Origin: Carposina sasakii
Taxonomy: Eukaryota > Arthropoda > Insecta > Lepidoptera > Carposinidae
Reading direction: 5' to 3'
Assembly: GCA_014607495.2 (NCBI GenBank)
Contig: CP053175.1
Location: 8,246,001 to 8,310,000, forward strand
DNA length: 64,000 nucleotides
In this document: piece by piece, positions 23,010 to 33,727 of the stretch
Layout: each line of letters starts with the position of its first letter
Numbering within the stretch: the stretch's first letter is position 1
The notes under the pieces: model-generated
Databases searched by the model: none
What the model saw: only the letters and a program-made list of their open reading frames with translations
Told to the model about the DNA's origin: nothing
Translations under genes and position numbers: made by a program

Positions 23010-24300
23010 TAATTTTTTTTATTTTTTTTATTCACCTTTCTTATTTACAATCTGTCCCTTCTTGGGACATTAAGTAAATGTTTTGTGGTTATTGGCAGAA
23101 ACTGTAGAGTATGCCTCCAATGATAAACCTCTATAATAGACTCCTTTTCAGATAGTTAGGTCAGCAGGGGTTTTGCGCTTAAGTCTCTGTTTTGTAGGTT
23201 TTGTCATCAGCTCGTGAGTAAGTATATTTGGATGCTTTGACAGTCGCTCCTTGTATTTCTTGCTGCATTGTGTTATCATATCCTTCACCATAGGTATGTT
23301 GAGGTCTTTATGTAGTCTTGCATTGGTGACATACCAGGGTGCATCAGCTATTTGTCGAAGAACTTTAGACTGAAACCTTTGTAAAATTTCCACATTTGAA
23401 TTTGCGGCTGTGCCCCATAGTTGGATACCATATGTCCATATAGGTTTCAGAATTGCTTCATAAAGAGCTATTTTGCTGTCGATATTCAGTGCTGACTTAC
23501 GTCGCATTAGCCATCAATTTAATGTGTGCAGTTGTATATCTAGCTGCTTTCTTCTAAATATATGCTTCTTCCATGTGAGCCTTCGGTCCAGGTGCATGCC
23601 TAGATACTTGGTATCTTCGCTTTGCGGTATTACTGATCCATTTAGTGTTACTGCAGGGCATGTTTCCCGTCGTGTAGTGAAGGTGATATGTGCAGATTTG
23701 CTTTCATTTGTTTCAATACGCCACTTTTTTAGCCAGGATTGTATGAGGTCAAGGCTTTTTTGTAGTAGTTCAGACGCTTGCCGAAGATCAGAATGTGATG
23801 TAATTATTGCTGTATCGTCTGCAAAAGTTGCGACCGTTGCATCATTTTCAACAGGCATGTCCGAAGTGAACAGCAAGTAAAGGATGGGGCCCAGCACGAT
23901 CCCCTGAGGCACCCCAGACAGTATTTCAACCAGGTCTGTGTTTGATTCTCCTTGCTTTACGAGAAAGAAACGGTTTTGCAGGTATGATCTGATCACGGCG
24001 TAAAATGTATGAGGAAGTGTGGTTTTAATTTTATAGAGGAGTCCTTCGTGCCACACTCTATCAAATGCCTAGGTTACATCGAGGAATACAGCGGAACAGT
24101 CCTTTTTTTGTCCATATCCGCTTGTATCTTGCTGGTCAGTCTGTGTATCTGCTCAATAGTAGAGTGTTTTTTTCTGAACCCGAACTGATCGGGAATCTAT
24201 CTCTGTCATTAGTCTACGCAGGAAGAGCTTTTCAAAGACCTTTGAAGCTATTGGTAGCAAGCTAATAATTGGGTTTACCGGGTTTTGTAATAACACCGTG
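23010..24300 (-). pseudogene. Jockey-type LINE reverse transcriptase, 5'-truncated and broken
   Basis: The 3' part of a jockey-type ORF2. In order it shows SLLPIASKVFEKLFLRRL, PDQFGFRKKHSTIEQIHRL, FLDVT and AFDRVWHEGLLYK (the fingers/palm start), GVPQGIVLGPILYLLFTSD, the catalytic TFADDTAII, YLGMHLDRRLTWKKH and IWTYGIQLWGTAANSN. The frame is damaged by an in-frame TAG between FLDVT and AFDRV near 24068, a frameshift upstream of FLDVT near 24100, a deletion before SLLPIA, and an in-frame TGA at about 23511..23513. The 3' end is A-rich on the sense strand (23010..23033), as expected of a poly(A) tail. The endonuclease and ORF1 are missing. The copy is dead. Confidence 0.88.
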
Positions 24301-24309
24301 AATTGTATA

Positions 24310-24785
24310 ATTCAAATTATCCTGTTTCCGTGGAAATTTCAAGAATTATTCACACCACGAACTCATATCATGTAGAATAGTCATTTCGCCTAAGCATTGA
24401 CTGTCAAGAAAAAATTTTCCGAAATTCCCACGAGAACAAAAATGAGTATGCTTAAGTTTATGCAGACGTTTCAGTTTGAAGTAGCAACCACAAATTATAG
24501 AATTGAAATAAAATCAACCACAATTCAATAAATTAACCATAGCTACACCAAAAATCAAACACCTAAATAAAATCCCCAATTGCACCCTAATCAGTCGAAT
24601 TATTTCCCTATTCATCCCCAATATTTAATATAGGAATAAAGTGATTCATTTTTTTCTATTCAACGTCGCTCAGTGGTGAAATTACCCCTTTGTAAAGGGG
24701 ATGCAAGTGAAGTAAAAGAGGGGTTGTAAGATATACAATCAGGTGGTATTGTTAGGTAGTTATTTACAGTAATTATTTAATATTT
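24310..24785. other. Intergenic stretch, nothing recognised
   Basis: AT-rich, with A/C-rich short patches near 24490..24600. No coding, repeat or structural signal could be supported. Confidence 0.4.
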
Positions 24786-25018
24786 GATGGCCGCTTGGTC
24801 TAGTAGGTAGTGACCCTGCCTGCGACGCCATAGGTCCTGGGTTCGAATCCCGGTAGGTGCAAACATTGATATGATGAATATTGATGTTTGTTTCCGAGTC
24901 ATGGATGTTTCTATACTTATCTATGTATTTATATACCGTTGCTTAGTACCCACGACACAAGACCTTAGGGATCTTAATGTGGGACTAGGTTAATGTGTTG
25001 TGTAGTGTAAAAAAAAAA
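24786..25018 (+). mobile_element. tRNA-derived SINE
   Basis: A full-length SINE of about 230 bp. The tRNA-like head has an A-box TGGTCTAGTAGG and a B-box GGTTCGAATCC at 24839..24849, the internal promoter of RNA polymerase III. A tRNA-unrelated body follows, ending in an A tract at 25009..25017. It is not a tRNA gene: it lacks a proper acceptor stem and 3' domain. A fragment of the same family is embedded in the Helitron-like copy at 41936. Confidence 0.85.
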
Positions 25019-25039
25019 TCTTCATTGTAAATTATAACT

Positions 25040-25203
25040 TGACCGCGTGATGCCGGCAGAGTAGAATTCGTACCACCCCGTGGGTATCGTACGAGGTTTC
25101 CGGGAGGTGGGCAGCAGCGCCTCCCGTGCTGACAACATAGTCCAAAATACAAACTGCGCTCACCAACCCGCCTGCCCAGCGTGGTGACTATGGGCAAATA
25201 ACC
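25040..25203. repeat. Interspersed repeat X, copy 1
   Basis: It contains GATGCCGGCAGAGTAGAATT, CGTGGGTATCGTACGAGG and AACCCGCCTGCCCAGCGTGG, the landmarks of a family repeated at least eight times here. Copies with the outer end finish in a reading of AYVQQWTAIG, so the family probably borrows or derives from the 3' end of an RTE-type LINE. Confidence 0.7.
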
Positions 25204-25251
25204 CACTAACTCACTAACTATTATATGTCTTTATGACTGTCCTGTACTGAT

Positions 25252-25430
25252 GTTGGGCTTCGCTAGAATAAATCGGCTGCATCTCCTTCCGTGCATGTCG
25301 TAAGAGTCGGCTAAGGAGCTCAGGCGGTCTCTCAGGCGATGAGCTAGCAACTTGTTATTGAACTTTTACATCTGGCACCGCGGTGCTAAACGTGGCAGTA
25401 GGATGTAGTTCGTAGTTCTGCCCATTCATG
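25252..25430 (+). repeat. Interspersed repeat Y, copy 1
   Basis: It carries the landmarks CTGCATCTCCTTCCGTGCAT, GTCGTAAGAGTCGGCTAAGG and GGTGCTAAACGTGGC. Related copies lie near 27150, 28153, 34808, 36490, 37258, 46400 and 59889 in both orientations. Non-coding; class unknown, possibly LINE 3' sequence. Confidence 0.65.
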
Positions 25431-25504
25431 TAAACATACATACTTATATATGTATGTTTTAGTACCCACGAAAACACTTGAAGGAGAGTGTTAAGTGTAC
25501 GAGT

Positions 25505-25800
25505 GTGCTACGAGTACTACGAGTAGTGGACGCCCGTGACTTCATCCGGGATAAAATATTTTCACGGGATAAATAGTGGCCTATATGTTAATCCAGGGTG
25601 TCAGCTAACTCCATACCAAATTTTATTAAAATCGCTCTAACCATTTTTACGTGAAAGAGTAACAAACATCCATCCATCCATGCTTACGAACTTCCGCGTT
25701 TACCTATATAATATTTCTAGCTGCCGCCCACGGCTTCGCCCGCGTGAGACTGCATTACTCCCGTACGAAGCCGGGGCGGGTCCCTAGTTATACATTATAA
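25505..25800 (-). mobile_element. Two Helitron-like termini
   Basis: The left part begins GTAGTGGACGCCCGTGACTT and keeps CACGGGATAAATAGTGGCCT. A second terminus begins CTAGCTGCCGCCCACGGCTT near 25722. Both are reverse-oriented Helitron-type 3' ends from related families, with truncated bodies. Confidence 0.5.
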
Positions 25801-26378
25801 ACCTTCCCCGTGAATCACTCTATCTATTAAAAAAACCGCATCAAAATCCGTTTCCTAGTTTGAAAGATCTAAGCATACATAGGGATGGACAGATAGCGGC
25901 AAGCGACTTTGTTTTATAATATGTAGTAATAGGATACAGTCGACCTCAAAGGTGTCTGAGATTTGAAATAAATACATTTTAGCCTATTTTAGATGCCCTA
26001 GAGACATTCCTAGATCACACTTAATACCTCTGTCTCGTATAATATTGGTTTCGGCATCTTCCCGGCATCCCCTAGAGGGGAAGTAGGCCTTGTAAGACAA
26101 CCCTTATAATACTCGTTTGAAGGTTGGACGAGGTTAAAAACAAGTTTAATATTACTAGGTTTAATTGATCTAGCAGTTGATAAATATTACTTATGTTATA
26201 CATACAATTTTTGTGGTTTCCAAAATAGAAGTAGCCTGAACTGCAGAATTATAAGGGAGATACTTTTTGCTGGGAGTACGCACACTGTCAGTTACCTCTT
26301 TACGCTATATTTACTAAATCTTCTTGAAATTTTGCATGCATAGAGTTGGGAATGTGTAGGTAGACGGACAAAGATTAT

Positions 26379-26575
26379 ACTAGTGGACGTCCGCGTTTTT
26401 TCTGTGGAGAAAAAACTAAATATCGAAATAATCCGAGATAAAAACATTTTCCTAAAAGTAGCCTATATGTTAAAGTGTCACAAAATATTCCTGAAAACTG
26501 CACCGAAATCGGTCCAGCCGTTTCTGAGATTAGCGTGCACAAACATCGATCCGTTACAATTTTATTATATACTGT
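26379..26575 (-). mobile_element. Helitron-like element, internally deleted copy
   Basis: It starts ACTAGTGGACGTCCGCG (the 3' end in reverse) and continues through CGGTCCAGCCGTTTCTGAGA to CGATCCGTTACAATTTTATT (the 5' end in reverse). It is shorter than other copies because much of the body near its 5' end is missing. Confidence 0.65.
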
Positions 26576-26889
26576 ATGTATGTATATATGTACTACATTA
26601 CAGCAGAATCTAAATTTTATGGCAGTTTTTATTTCAATGATTACTCCGCCGCCAAACCATTCGGCTTTAGATTTATTCTCCACCTTTGTCACCGCCATAA
26701 CCTGGTTTTCACGTACGGCAATAAAAAAACGGTATTTCCAAATCTTTATAGCGAAATCGTAAAAAAAAAAACAATTGTATTTCTTTCTTTCTTAAATCCG
26801 CTTTATACGATAGCCGTATTCATTAATATTTCAGTGTGAAATTTATAGGAATTTCGTGCGATAATTAATAATAAATCGTCCGCCATGTA

Positions 26890-28097
26890 ATGATATTAGT
26901 TTTTATGTTAATCATTCTATCGGTTGGGACAAGTTACTGTTATCTCAATATTATACAAAGAGGTTTGTTGTTTTTTTTTAATTTATTGTGTCGTAACATT
27001 TCTATAACATACTTTGCAAACTTTTTAAATACACAACAAAAAAAATTGTTTGTTTTTATAGTCTTTTTCCATGGTACCTTTCATCTGTGTCTATTAACTA
27101 TACTGAAATAATATTTTTCTCGGAGATTCCTTTAGATAGCTCAACTATCAACTTGTCACTGATCATTTACATCTGTCCTCACTGTGCTAAACGTGGCTGT
27201 GAGATATCCCTTGTGATCCTGCAGTTTTGTCTACCCCATTTCGGAAACACAGCCGTGTCTATACTATTAATGTATCTAGTGTTTTCCCATGCCTCCTTTA
27301 TAACTACCTATACAGGGTGTAACAAAAGGGGTATGTTAAGCGATAAGCTATGCAAAGAGCCCAGTAAATGGAGCCTACCTACAAAATTTCAGACTCGACA
27401 TCACATGTTTATTTTTCCAGAAAGTATGGGGAATTCCTACGGAACTCACGAATGTTCATACAATCTTGAAAAATAAACATGCAATTTCGAGCCTCAAATT
27501 TTGATAATAGGTTCTCTATAGTGGACTATTTACATAGCTTTTCGCTTTTATACATATTTTTTTGGTTTTTTTTCAGTAAACGCAAAAATAAACTACAGTC
27601 ACGTGATGCTTCAGCGACTGAGAGAGGAGCTCGTTAAAAACAACGATGATTACCTCTCTTCACTCTCCAGAGAAAACGAGAAAAACCTGAAAGAGGACCG
27701 TCACAAGTTCATAGGTAAAGCAGAAATGCCCGGCATCGATCACAGCCTTGTCAGATTCAAGATCATAAACCAATCAGCTGATGATGGAGACATTCGCTTA
27801 GTAGACCAGCCTAAATCAGAAGAAAAAACGGATGAAGAAGAATTTTCAATCAAAAATTTCTTCCCAATAGTTTTTGGTGTACCAAATAAGAAGGAAATCG
27901 AAGCAACGAATCACGAAATGAATCAGCAGATGTACAATAAAACTCATAATATAGATGCATATAACAAACCCAAAGGCAACATATTACGGGAAAAAGTAAA
28001 AGGTATATTTGACATAAAAAGCAACGGAACTTTTAAGGAAAGAATATTTTATTTTAAACATAACAAGACGAGATGCTCTTGTATTGTAGGACCCTAG
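26890..28097 (+). CDS. Gene D: small secreted protein of unknown family
   Basis: Two coding exons, 26890..26962 and 27577..28097, give 197 aa. Exon 1 encodes a typical signal peptide, MILVFMLIILSVGTSYC, and ends with one base of a split codon before GTTTGT. The acceptor follows a strong pyrimidine tract (TTTGGTTTTTTTTCAG), restoring the frame as G|TA. After the signal peptide comes LRLREELVKNNDDYLSSLS-like sequence (LQRLREELVKNNDDYLSS), an acidic middle (SEEKTDEEEFS) and a Lys-rich C-terminus ending RCSCIVGP. No domain is recognised. The protein resembles gene A in position, intron phase and the DY-S motif, so the two are probably paralogs. The intron contains a family B MITE that ends about 20 bp before the acceptor. 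No AATAAA is obvious soon after the stop. Function unknown. Confidence 0.75.
27150..27300 (+). repeat. Interspersed repeat Y, copy 2 (in gene D intron)
   Basis: It shares GTGCTAAACGTGGCTGTGAG, GATCCTGCAGTTTTGTCTAC and GGAAACACAGCCGTGTCTAT with the copy at 28153..28330. It lies inside the gene D intron. Confidence 0.6.
27310..27556 (+). mobile_element. MITE family B, copy 2 (in gene D intron)
   Basis: It begins TACAGGGTGTAACAAAAGGG and matches copies 1 and 3 through CATAGCTTTTCGCTT. There the final terminus is missing, so the right end is truncated right before the pyrimidine tract of the gene D acceptor. Confidence 0.7.
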
Positions 28098-28152
28098 CAT
28101 AAGAAACTTATTTTATTACATTGATTAGTGACATGTGTTTTTCCTTTAACCT

Positions 28153-28330
28153 TTGCTTCACTAGAACACATCAGCTGCATCTCCTTCCGTGCATGTCGTA
28201 AGAGTCGACTAAAGCGCTCGGGCATCCCTTAAAGGAGCAATTTCCCCTGCTATGCTAAACGTGGCTGAGGGATCTCCTTTAAGATCTAGGAACTCTGACT
28301 ACACCATTTTGGGAACACAGCAGTGTGTAT
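28153..28330 (+). repeat. Interspersed repeat Y, copy 3
   Basis: It carries CTGCATCTCCTTCCGTGCAT, GTAAGAGTCGACTAAAGCGC and GTGCTAAACGTGGC-type landmarks, ending GGGAACACAGCAGTGTGTAT. Non-coding. Confidence 0.6.
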
Positions 28331-28333
28331 ATA

Positions 28334-28690
28334 TACAGGGTGTAAAAAGACAACAATGTTTTTCAATACCTCGATTCTTTGTAAGGTTAATCATTTTCTT
28401 CTATGGAACCAACCCTGGGAAGCGACAAAAAAAATATGAAAAAATGCTGTCATTTTATTGCAAGCAATGTATTCGTTTGATGCGCAAAGTACAAATGTAC
28501 CTACAAAACTAACATTATAACATTTTTTGAAAAAAATGTTTGTTAACCGATTTCAGATGGATTTATGTAAAAAAAAATATAATATTAATGTAACTTTGGA
28601 CCTAAATATCTTGGAAACCCGTGGTTTCCCAGGGGTGCTTCCATAGAAAAAAAATATAATAGTATTACAAAGAATACGAGGTATTTGTAT
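28334..28690 (+). mobile_element. MITE family E, uninterrupted copy
   Basis: It starts TACAGGGTGTAAAAAGACAA and runs to TTACAAAGAATACGAGGTA. It lacks the last GTTGTCTTTTTACACCC portion. It serves as the reference that shows the LTR retrotransposon split another copy of this family. Confidence 0.75.
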
Positions 28691-28969
28691 GTAAAGCATG
28701 ATTAAATCGCCCGCATCAGTACAGGATGTTTCATGTTCACAATATTCTTCATTTTCATACAGGGTGATTGAAAGATGGGTGCAAAGATTTAAGGCGAAGT
28801 ATAGACAATTTAGAACCATTTAAGCCATGGTTGTCTTAGACGATTTTTTTATCCCTATTTTTTTGGTTTTTTAGCGAAAATAGCCGAAGTTTACAGTTTA
28901 CTTTTAATTTAATTTATAGGCAAATTAAGTGATAAATGTGCTCTTCTAAATGTATATCTTCTATACATC

Positions 28970-29273
28970 AATGTAAATGTAACGGATTGCTGTCTGTACA
29001 TGGAAGATATACGAGAAAAAATATTATAGGAGACCTTTATCAACGCAGTAGTACCCAAAATGATTTTTGGAATTTTTGTCTGTATGTCTGTGCGTTTGCG
29101 CACACTAATCTCAGAAACGACTGAACCGATTTCGATGCAGTTTTCAGGAATATATTGTCACAGGTCCTTAACATATAGGCTACTTTTTATGGGAAAATGT
29201 TTTTATAACGATTAATTTCGACATTTTGTTTTTTCTGTAGTGCACGCGGATGGAGTCGCGGGCATCCACTAGT
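28970..29273 (+). mobile_element. Non-autonomous Helitron-like element, copy 3
   Basis: It starts TCTATACATCAATGTAAATG and ends GGGCATCCACTAG followed by T. The body is shared with copies 1, 4 and 5, including CTGAACCGATTTCGATGCAG. Confidence 0.75.
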
Positions 29274-29716
29274 CATCAATATTTCTGCGACATCTACTAT
29301 ATTACGATTACTAAAGAAATATCTGATTGTTTTCTCTAGGGACAGAAAATGTGCGTCCATTTTTTGCTATCATCAACAATTTATCTTTATTTTTACTGAA
29401 TCTTAGGTTTATAGCGATCAACATTAATATTGTAAAGCTCTCTAAACTTTTTGGAGTTCAACATTGAAATTTTAGAAAGAAATTGAAATTAACTGGGAAA
29501 ATAGCAGTCTCTATTTTTTACAAAACTATCGGATAACTACAGTTAAAACAAAATGTCGTTAGTGATTTTTCGGATTAAAAAATATTTTCCTGGGCCTACC
29601 TTAATTTATATGTTATAAATTCATAGTCTTAAATGAATGACGGATCAACGCATAACCTTAATCCGTAGACCCGGAGAGTATGTCCTTTATATGAAGCTAC
29701 GAGTACCATCCGATAA
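29274..29716. other. Intergenic stretch, nothing recognised
   Basis: No supported exon or repeat. A pyrimidine-rich TTTTCTCTAGGGACAG near 29330 looks like a splice acceptor, but no long frame with known character follows. Confidence 0.35.
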
Positions 29717-29972
29717 GTCATCGTCATCGTCAGCCTATTGCAGTCCACTGCTGGACGTAGGCCTTCCTCAGTGTGCGCCACATGGCTCGATCTCCTGTTT
29801 TTGCCATCCAGTCACTACCAGCCGTCCGCTTTGTCATCGGTCCATCTGACCGGAGGGCGCCCAACGCTACGCTTGCCGAGGCGCGGTCTCCATTCGAGAA
29901 CCCGTTTACTTCTCCGTCCATCGGTTCTACGACAGATGTGACCGGCCCACTGCCACTTCAGTCCGATAAGTA
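29717..29972 (-). pseudogene. RTE-type LINE ORF2, C-terminal fragment
   Basis: On the minus strand the bases read LKWQWAGHICRRTDGRRSK, RPRLGKRSVGRPPVRWTDD and then LRKAYVQQWTAIG and stop, the end of an RTE-type ORF2. A frame change sits near DDKADGW. It is 5'-truncated and only the last about 80 codons and the tail survive. It is a different family from the intact copy at 7014. Confidence 0.8.
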
Positions 29973-29979
29973 AGGATTT

Positions 29980-30454
29980 TCAAAATTCTTACAGGAACGC
30001 GACTAACAGGAATTTTAAAGTTTGCGCGCACAAAGTTTTCTAGTCTAATACAAAAATAGAAAATCGGTTCAGATGTTTTTGAGAATTACATTTTCAACCA
30101 AACAAAATCGTATAATAAGATTTCAATTCATACCGAATCCTGATTTTAAATACACATCGCACTTGACCATGTTTTCACCAATAATGGTACTTTAATAGCT
30201 TTTAGATATTTTTTAAGAAAATAGATGGAGACATAAAGATATAAATGTATTTCAATTAATCAAAGCCTAAAGGAATAACCAAGACCATAGGAAGCTAAAC
30301 GGAGATTAAAAAAAAACTGTATAAAATAAACGTGCAAACGTATAAAAATGAAAAAAAAATTGTAAATTTTTATTACAAAAATTTAATATATCTAAATATA
30401 CAGGGTATTGTACTTTATTGCACACAAATTAAAAATATACACATTTTTTACTTT
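29980..30454. other. Intergenic stretch, nothing recognised
   Basis: AT-rich sequence without supported coding or repeat content. A CAGGGTATTGTACTTTAT near 30400 may be a lone MITE end. Confidence 0.35.
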
Positions 30455-30660
30455 CGAAAAAAAAAACGGACAAGTGCGAGTCGGACTCCAGCACGAAAGG
30501 TTCCTTACCATTGACTAGGTAAACAACAGCAATGCAAATTTTATATTATTACCTTTTTTTTATAATGATGCAACAAGCATCAAGCTTACATATTATTTAT
30601 TATCGTGAGATACAGGCAGTAAAGTCTTTAATCTTTGGGTACGGAGCCCTAAAAATAGGA
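30455..30660 (+). repeat. Interspersed repeat with CGGACAAGTGCGAGTCGGAC
   Basis: It starts at an A tract followed by CGGACAAGTGCGAGTCGGAC and GGTTCCTTACCA and ends near GGGTACGGAGCCCTAAAAA. This head and tail are, from memory, among the commonest repeats in moth and butterfly genomes. One copy is in the window. Class not assigned. Confidence 0.6.
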
Positions 30661-30986
30661 GCTCCATTTTGTCTCATGTTTTCGTCCTTTCCAATGCATT
30701 AAGCTGAAAATTTCTTAACCTAATGAGCGACGAGAGACAAATTTATTTTAGTACCAGTTAATATTGTCCAGTTTTTTTCCCGAAGGAAATCACTGAGCAA
30801 TATTTACTGTATGCGACCTTGAACTGGAAAAATTGCAACATACTGACAGAAGAATTATTAATGCAGAGGAAGTCTGCTTCCTCTCTGGAAAGCTACTCTC
30901 TCTTTATCACTTGACACCCCATTTATTTAAAATTAACATTGATTGTTAATTTTAAACCTAATCAGCAAAACCTGTTATCGGTATTT

Positions 30987-31110
30987 AGGGCTGATGTTCC
31001 CAAATGTTAGATAGCCTATCAGAACAAAATTGATGTTGTCTCTATTATAATCAAGTTTTAGAGAAGGACAGCACCAACTTTTTTTCTGACGTTCAGAAAA
31101 AACGCCCCTA
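30987..31110. repeat. Hairpin repeat G, copy 2
   Basis: It folds on itself: GATGTTCCCAAATGTTAGATAG pairs loosely with the right-side TCTGACGTTCAGAAAAAACG. The middle has TTGATGTTGTC and its inverted partner GACAGCACCAAC. It is the diverged sister of 37013..37154. Confidence 0.55.
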
Positions 31111-31117
31111 ATATTAT

Positions 31118-31305
31118 GTCATCATCATCATCAGCCTATTGCATGCCACAAGACTGCCATGGGGGATATTTGCCCATAGTCACCACGCTGGGCAGGCGGG
31201 TTGGTGACCGCAGTTTGTATTTTGGACTATGTTGTCAACACGGGAGGCGTTACTGCCCACCTCCCGGAAACCCTTAATCGCCTCGTACGATACGAGCAGA
31301 CGTAA
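31118..31305. repeat. Interspersed repeat X, copy 2
   Basis: It starts at a CATCATCATCATCAGCCTATT end and includes TTGCCCATAGTCACCACGCT, GGGCAGGCGGGTTGGTGACC and CGCCTCGTACGATACGAG. The Transib element at 53725 is inserted in another copy of this repeat. Confidence 0.7.
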
Positions 31306-31403
31306 TATTATATATCATAATTTAATTATGTGTAAGTAACGCTGTTGTCTTAATAAATAAAATAAAAACATACAAACATACATAACCTCACGCCTATGAA
31401 CTA

Positions 31404-31808
31404 TAGGGATCATCATCATCTTCCTGCCCTGTTCCCATTTATTTGGGGTCGGCGCAATATGTACTTTTCTTTCATTCATCCCTATTATCCGTCATCTCAT
31501 TGCTCACTCCCAGTACACGCATATCCTCTCTCACACAGTCCATCCAACACTTCTCTGGTCTACCTCTTCCTTTATATCCATCCACACTCATGCACAACGC
31601 TCTCTGTAAAATATGCCTTTCATCCCGTCGCTTTACATGCCCGTACCAAGACAGACGGTTACTTCGTAACTTGTCTGTGATCGGCGCAACTTCCTCTCAT
31701 ATACTAATTTCTTATTTTATCTATTCTTGTAACTCCACACATCCATCTCAACATTCTCATCTCGCTTGTCTTAAGAATATCCCTACAATAACATTGTCAT
31801 ATCTCCTT
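31404..31808 (-). pseudogene. LINE ORF2, C-terminal fragment
   Basis: Read on the minus strand, fragments in several frames give MRMLRWMCGVTRIDKIRN, WYGHVKRRDEMHILQRAL-like text and GRGRPEKCWMDCVREDMRVL, the C-terminal end of a non-LTR ORF2 distinct from the others here. Stops and frameshifts break it. The long plus-strand frames over the same bases are antisense artefacts. Confidence 0.65.
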
Positions 31809-31819
31809 TATATTACGTA

Positions 31820-32559
31820 GATCTATGTATTTAAGGCCTTAAGTAAACAATAAATAGACTTTTAATTAGTGTTCATTAGTATAGAACACTAGATTTTTTA
31901 CGTTCACAATAGTCACTACCGGGAATTCAGGACTATAACGTACATCTACATCGATTTGTAACGAATATCGAATACTCGAAAAGCATTGAATACCAAAGCA
32001 TGATACATCAAGTCGCGAGGCATAGACATAGAAAACCTTTTAGCGGAGCCATAGACAGAATGACGTGACGAGACCACTCTAGAGAGTGTTGTCTATGAAT
32101 TTACCTAACTTATACGAGAAGCAAATCATTTCGAGAGCTAATAATTATTCCAAACTCGTAGAATAGTAATGTATACGTGAAATTACTATTTCTGTCTGTC
32201 TGCCTATTGAAATAACCTCATGGAATTTAATTCACATAGCGATATATCTGGGGAGGAAAATAGACACTAAACTAATACTAAATAATAAAAAGAAAACCAA
32301 AGATGAATAATCTGTGATTATACAAATTTAAAAAAATAATATAAAAAAAAGAAAAGAAGGAAATAATAAATTAAAAATAAGTTTACATATGGGGTAAATT
32401 AATACAATACAATAAAATAAATGGGGAAAATTTTTGCTTGTACTTTGCACCATTGTTTTTCTTGGTTTGCTGGAAGAAATCTCTTGTAGATTTAAACTCA
32501 CCGCTGCAATCTGAATATACAGAATATACAGTCAGAATATACAATAAAACTACGCTAAA
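31820..32559. other. Intergenic stretch, nothing recognised
   Basis: No gene found. It is strongly A-rich near 32270..32430. GGTTTGCTGGAAGAAATCTC near 32466 is a short piece of the LINE tail seen at 40029. Confidence 0.4.
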
Positions 32560-32910
32560 TCTATAAATATAATAAGAATGTAACGGATCGCTGTCTGTAC
32601 ATGGAAGATATATAAGAAAATATATTATAGAATACCTTTATTAACGCAATAGTACCCAAAACAATGATTTTTGGAATTTTTGTCTGTTTTTCTGTTTGTC
32701 GGTTTGTTTGTTTCTCGGTTTGTCTGTGCGTTTATGCACGCTAATCTCAGAAACGGCTGAACCGATTTTTAATGTAGTTTTCAGGAATATATTGTGACAG
32801 GTCCCACTTAACATATAGGCTACTTTTTATCCCGGGAAAATGTTTTTATCCCGATATTTTGTTTTTTTTTTCTGTAGTCCACGCGGACGGAGTCGCGGGA
32901 GTCCACTAGT
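32560..32910 (+). mobile_element. Non-autonomous Helitron-like element, copy 4
   Basis: It starts TCTATAAATATAATAAGAATG after an A and ends GGGAGTCCACTAG followed by T. It carries an expanded pyrimidine stretch of TCTGTTTGTCGGTTTG words. It matches copies 1, 3 and 5. Confidence 0.75.
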
Positions 32911-33177
32911 CATAAATACTTCTAAAAAAATTCGTTAAATCTCACGTTACCCAATTACATCACAAGTTATGAGAACCGCTTTTCGGCCACAAACACAACT
33001 TTTTAGCTGTATTTTCTAGGCTTGAAAAATAAATTTAAATAAAATAGTCTAGCGCACCCAACAACACATATATAGGTACAAAATCAATCAAAGATTTACT
33101 AATGTTATCTGTCTTTTTTTTCTTCCTGTGCACATGTCGTGTTTTACCTCTTCTGTGATATGTCTTTTTTATTTCTT

Positions 33178-33276
33178 CGGGTTAGCTGAAAGAGATCTCT
33201 TATAGAGATAAGCTCGCCTTTGTACAATATTTTTTTTAATTGCGTTATTTTTTATCTATGTGTGTGTACAATAAAG
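33178..33276 (+). repeat. LINE 3' tail fragment
   Basis: GGGTTAGCTGAAAGAGATCTC, then GATAAGCTCGCCTTTGTACA and GTGTACAATAAAGACAG. It matches the tail at 40029..40133 and resembles the 3' end of CR1-like LINEs with a built-in AATAAA. Confidence 0.55.
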
Positions 33277-33339
33277 ACAGAGGTAGCAAAAACTGTAATG
33301 GTTGCCGATGGAGCGATTGTTCTCGGAAACTACGACTAT

Positions 33340-33532
33340 GTGTGTGGTGCAAGTGAAGGCGACTTTGAGATCACATGTTTATCAATTAGTATAAAGAATT
33401 CGTAAATTCCTAACCAACTCAGGAATGTCCACACAATCTCGACATCGATTGACATGATGTGACTTCGAGTCTTAAATTTTTTTAAGGTTCTTACAATGGA
33501 CTATTTTTATAGCATTTTACTTTACCTAAATA
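33340..33532 (+). mobile_element. MITE family B, decayed copy
   Basis: Recognisable only internally: TGAGATCACATGTTTATCAA, AGGAATGTCCACACAATCTC and GACTTCGAGTCTTAAATTTT match the family B body, ending near ATAGCATTTTACTTTA. The termini are lost. Confidence 0.5.
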
Positions 33533-33727
33533 CATACGCCATGGTCGTATTAACTGGCTTTTGATTGTTTCTATGACATAAAATAAATCGTGTCATCGAC
33601 TCGCCTCAGCGTGCAACTCACACTATACCACATTCTCGATAGTAGTTGTCATTAAAACACGATTATCGGACATTAGATTACATCGCACATGTGCGTCGCC
33701 TCGCCTCACCTCTCAATATACGATGTG

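Noticed and set aside
24786..24860. A tRNA gene (A-box and B-box present)
   Set aside because: No acceptor stem or proper 3' half; a body and A tail follow, so it is a SINE.
31396..31820. Plus-strand frames of 94 and 125 codons
   Set aside because: They are antisense to a decayed LINE C-terminus with GRGRP and WMDCVRED-type sequence.
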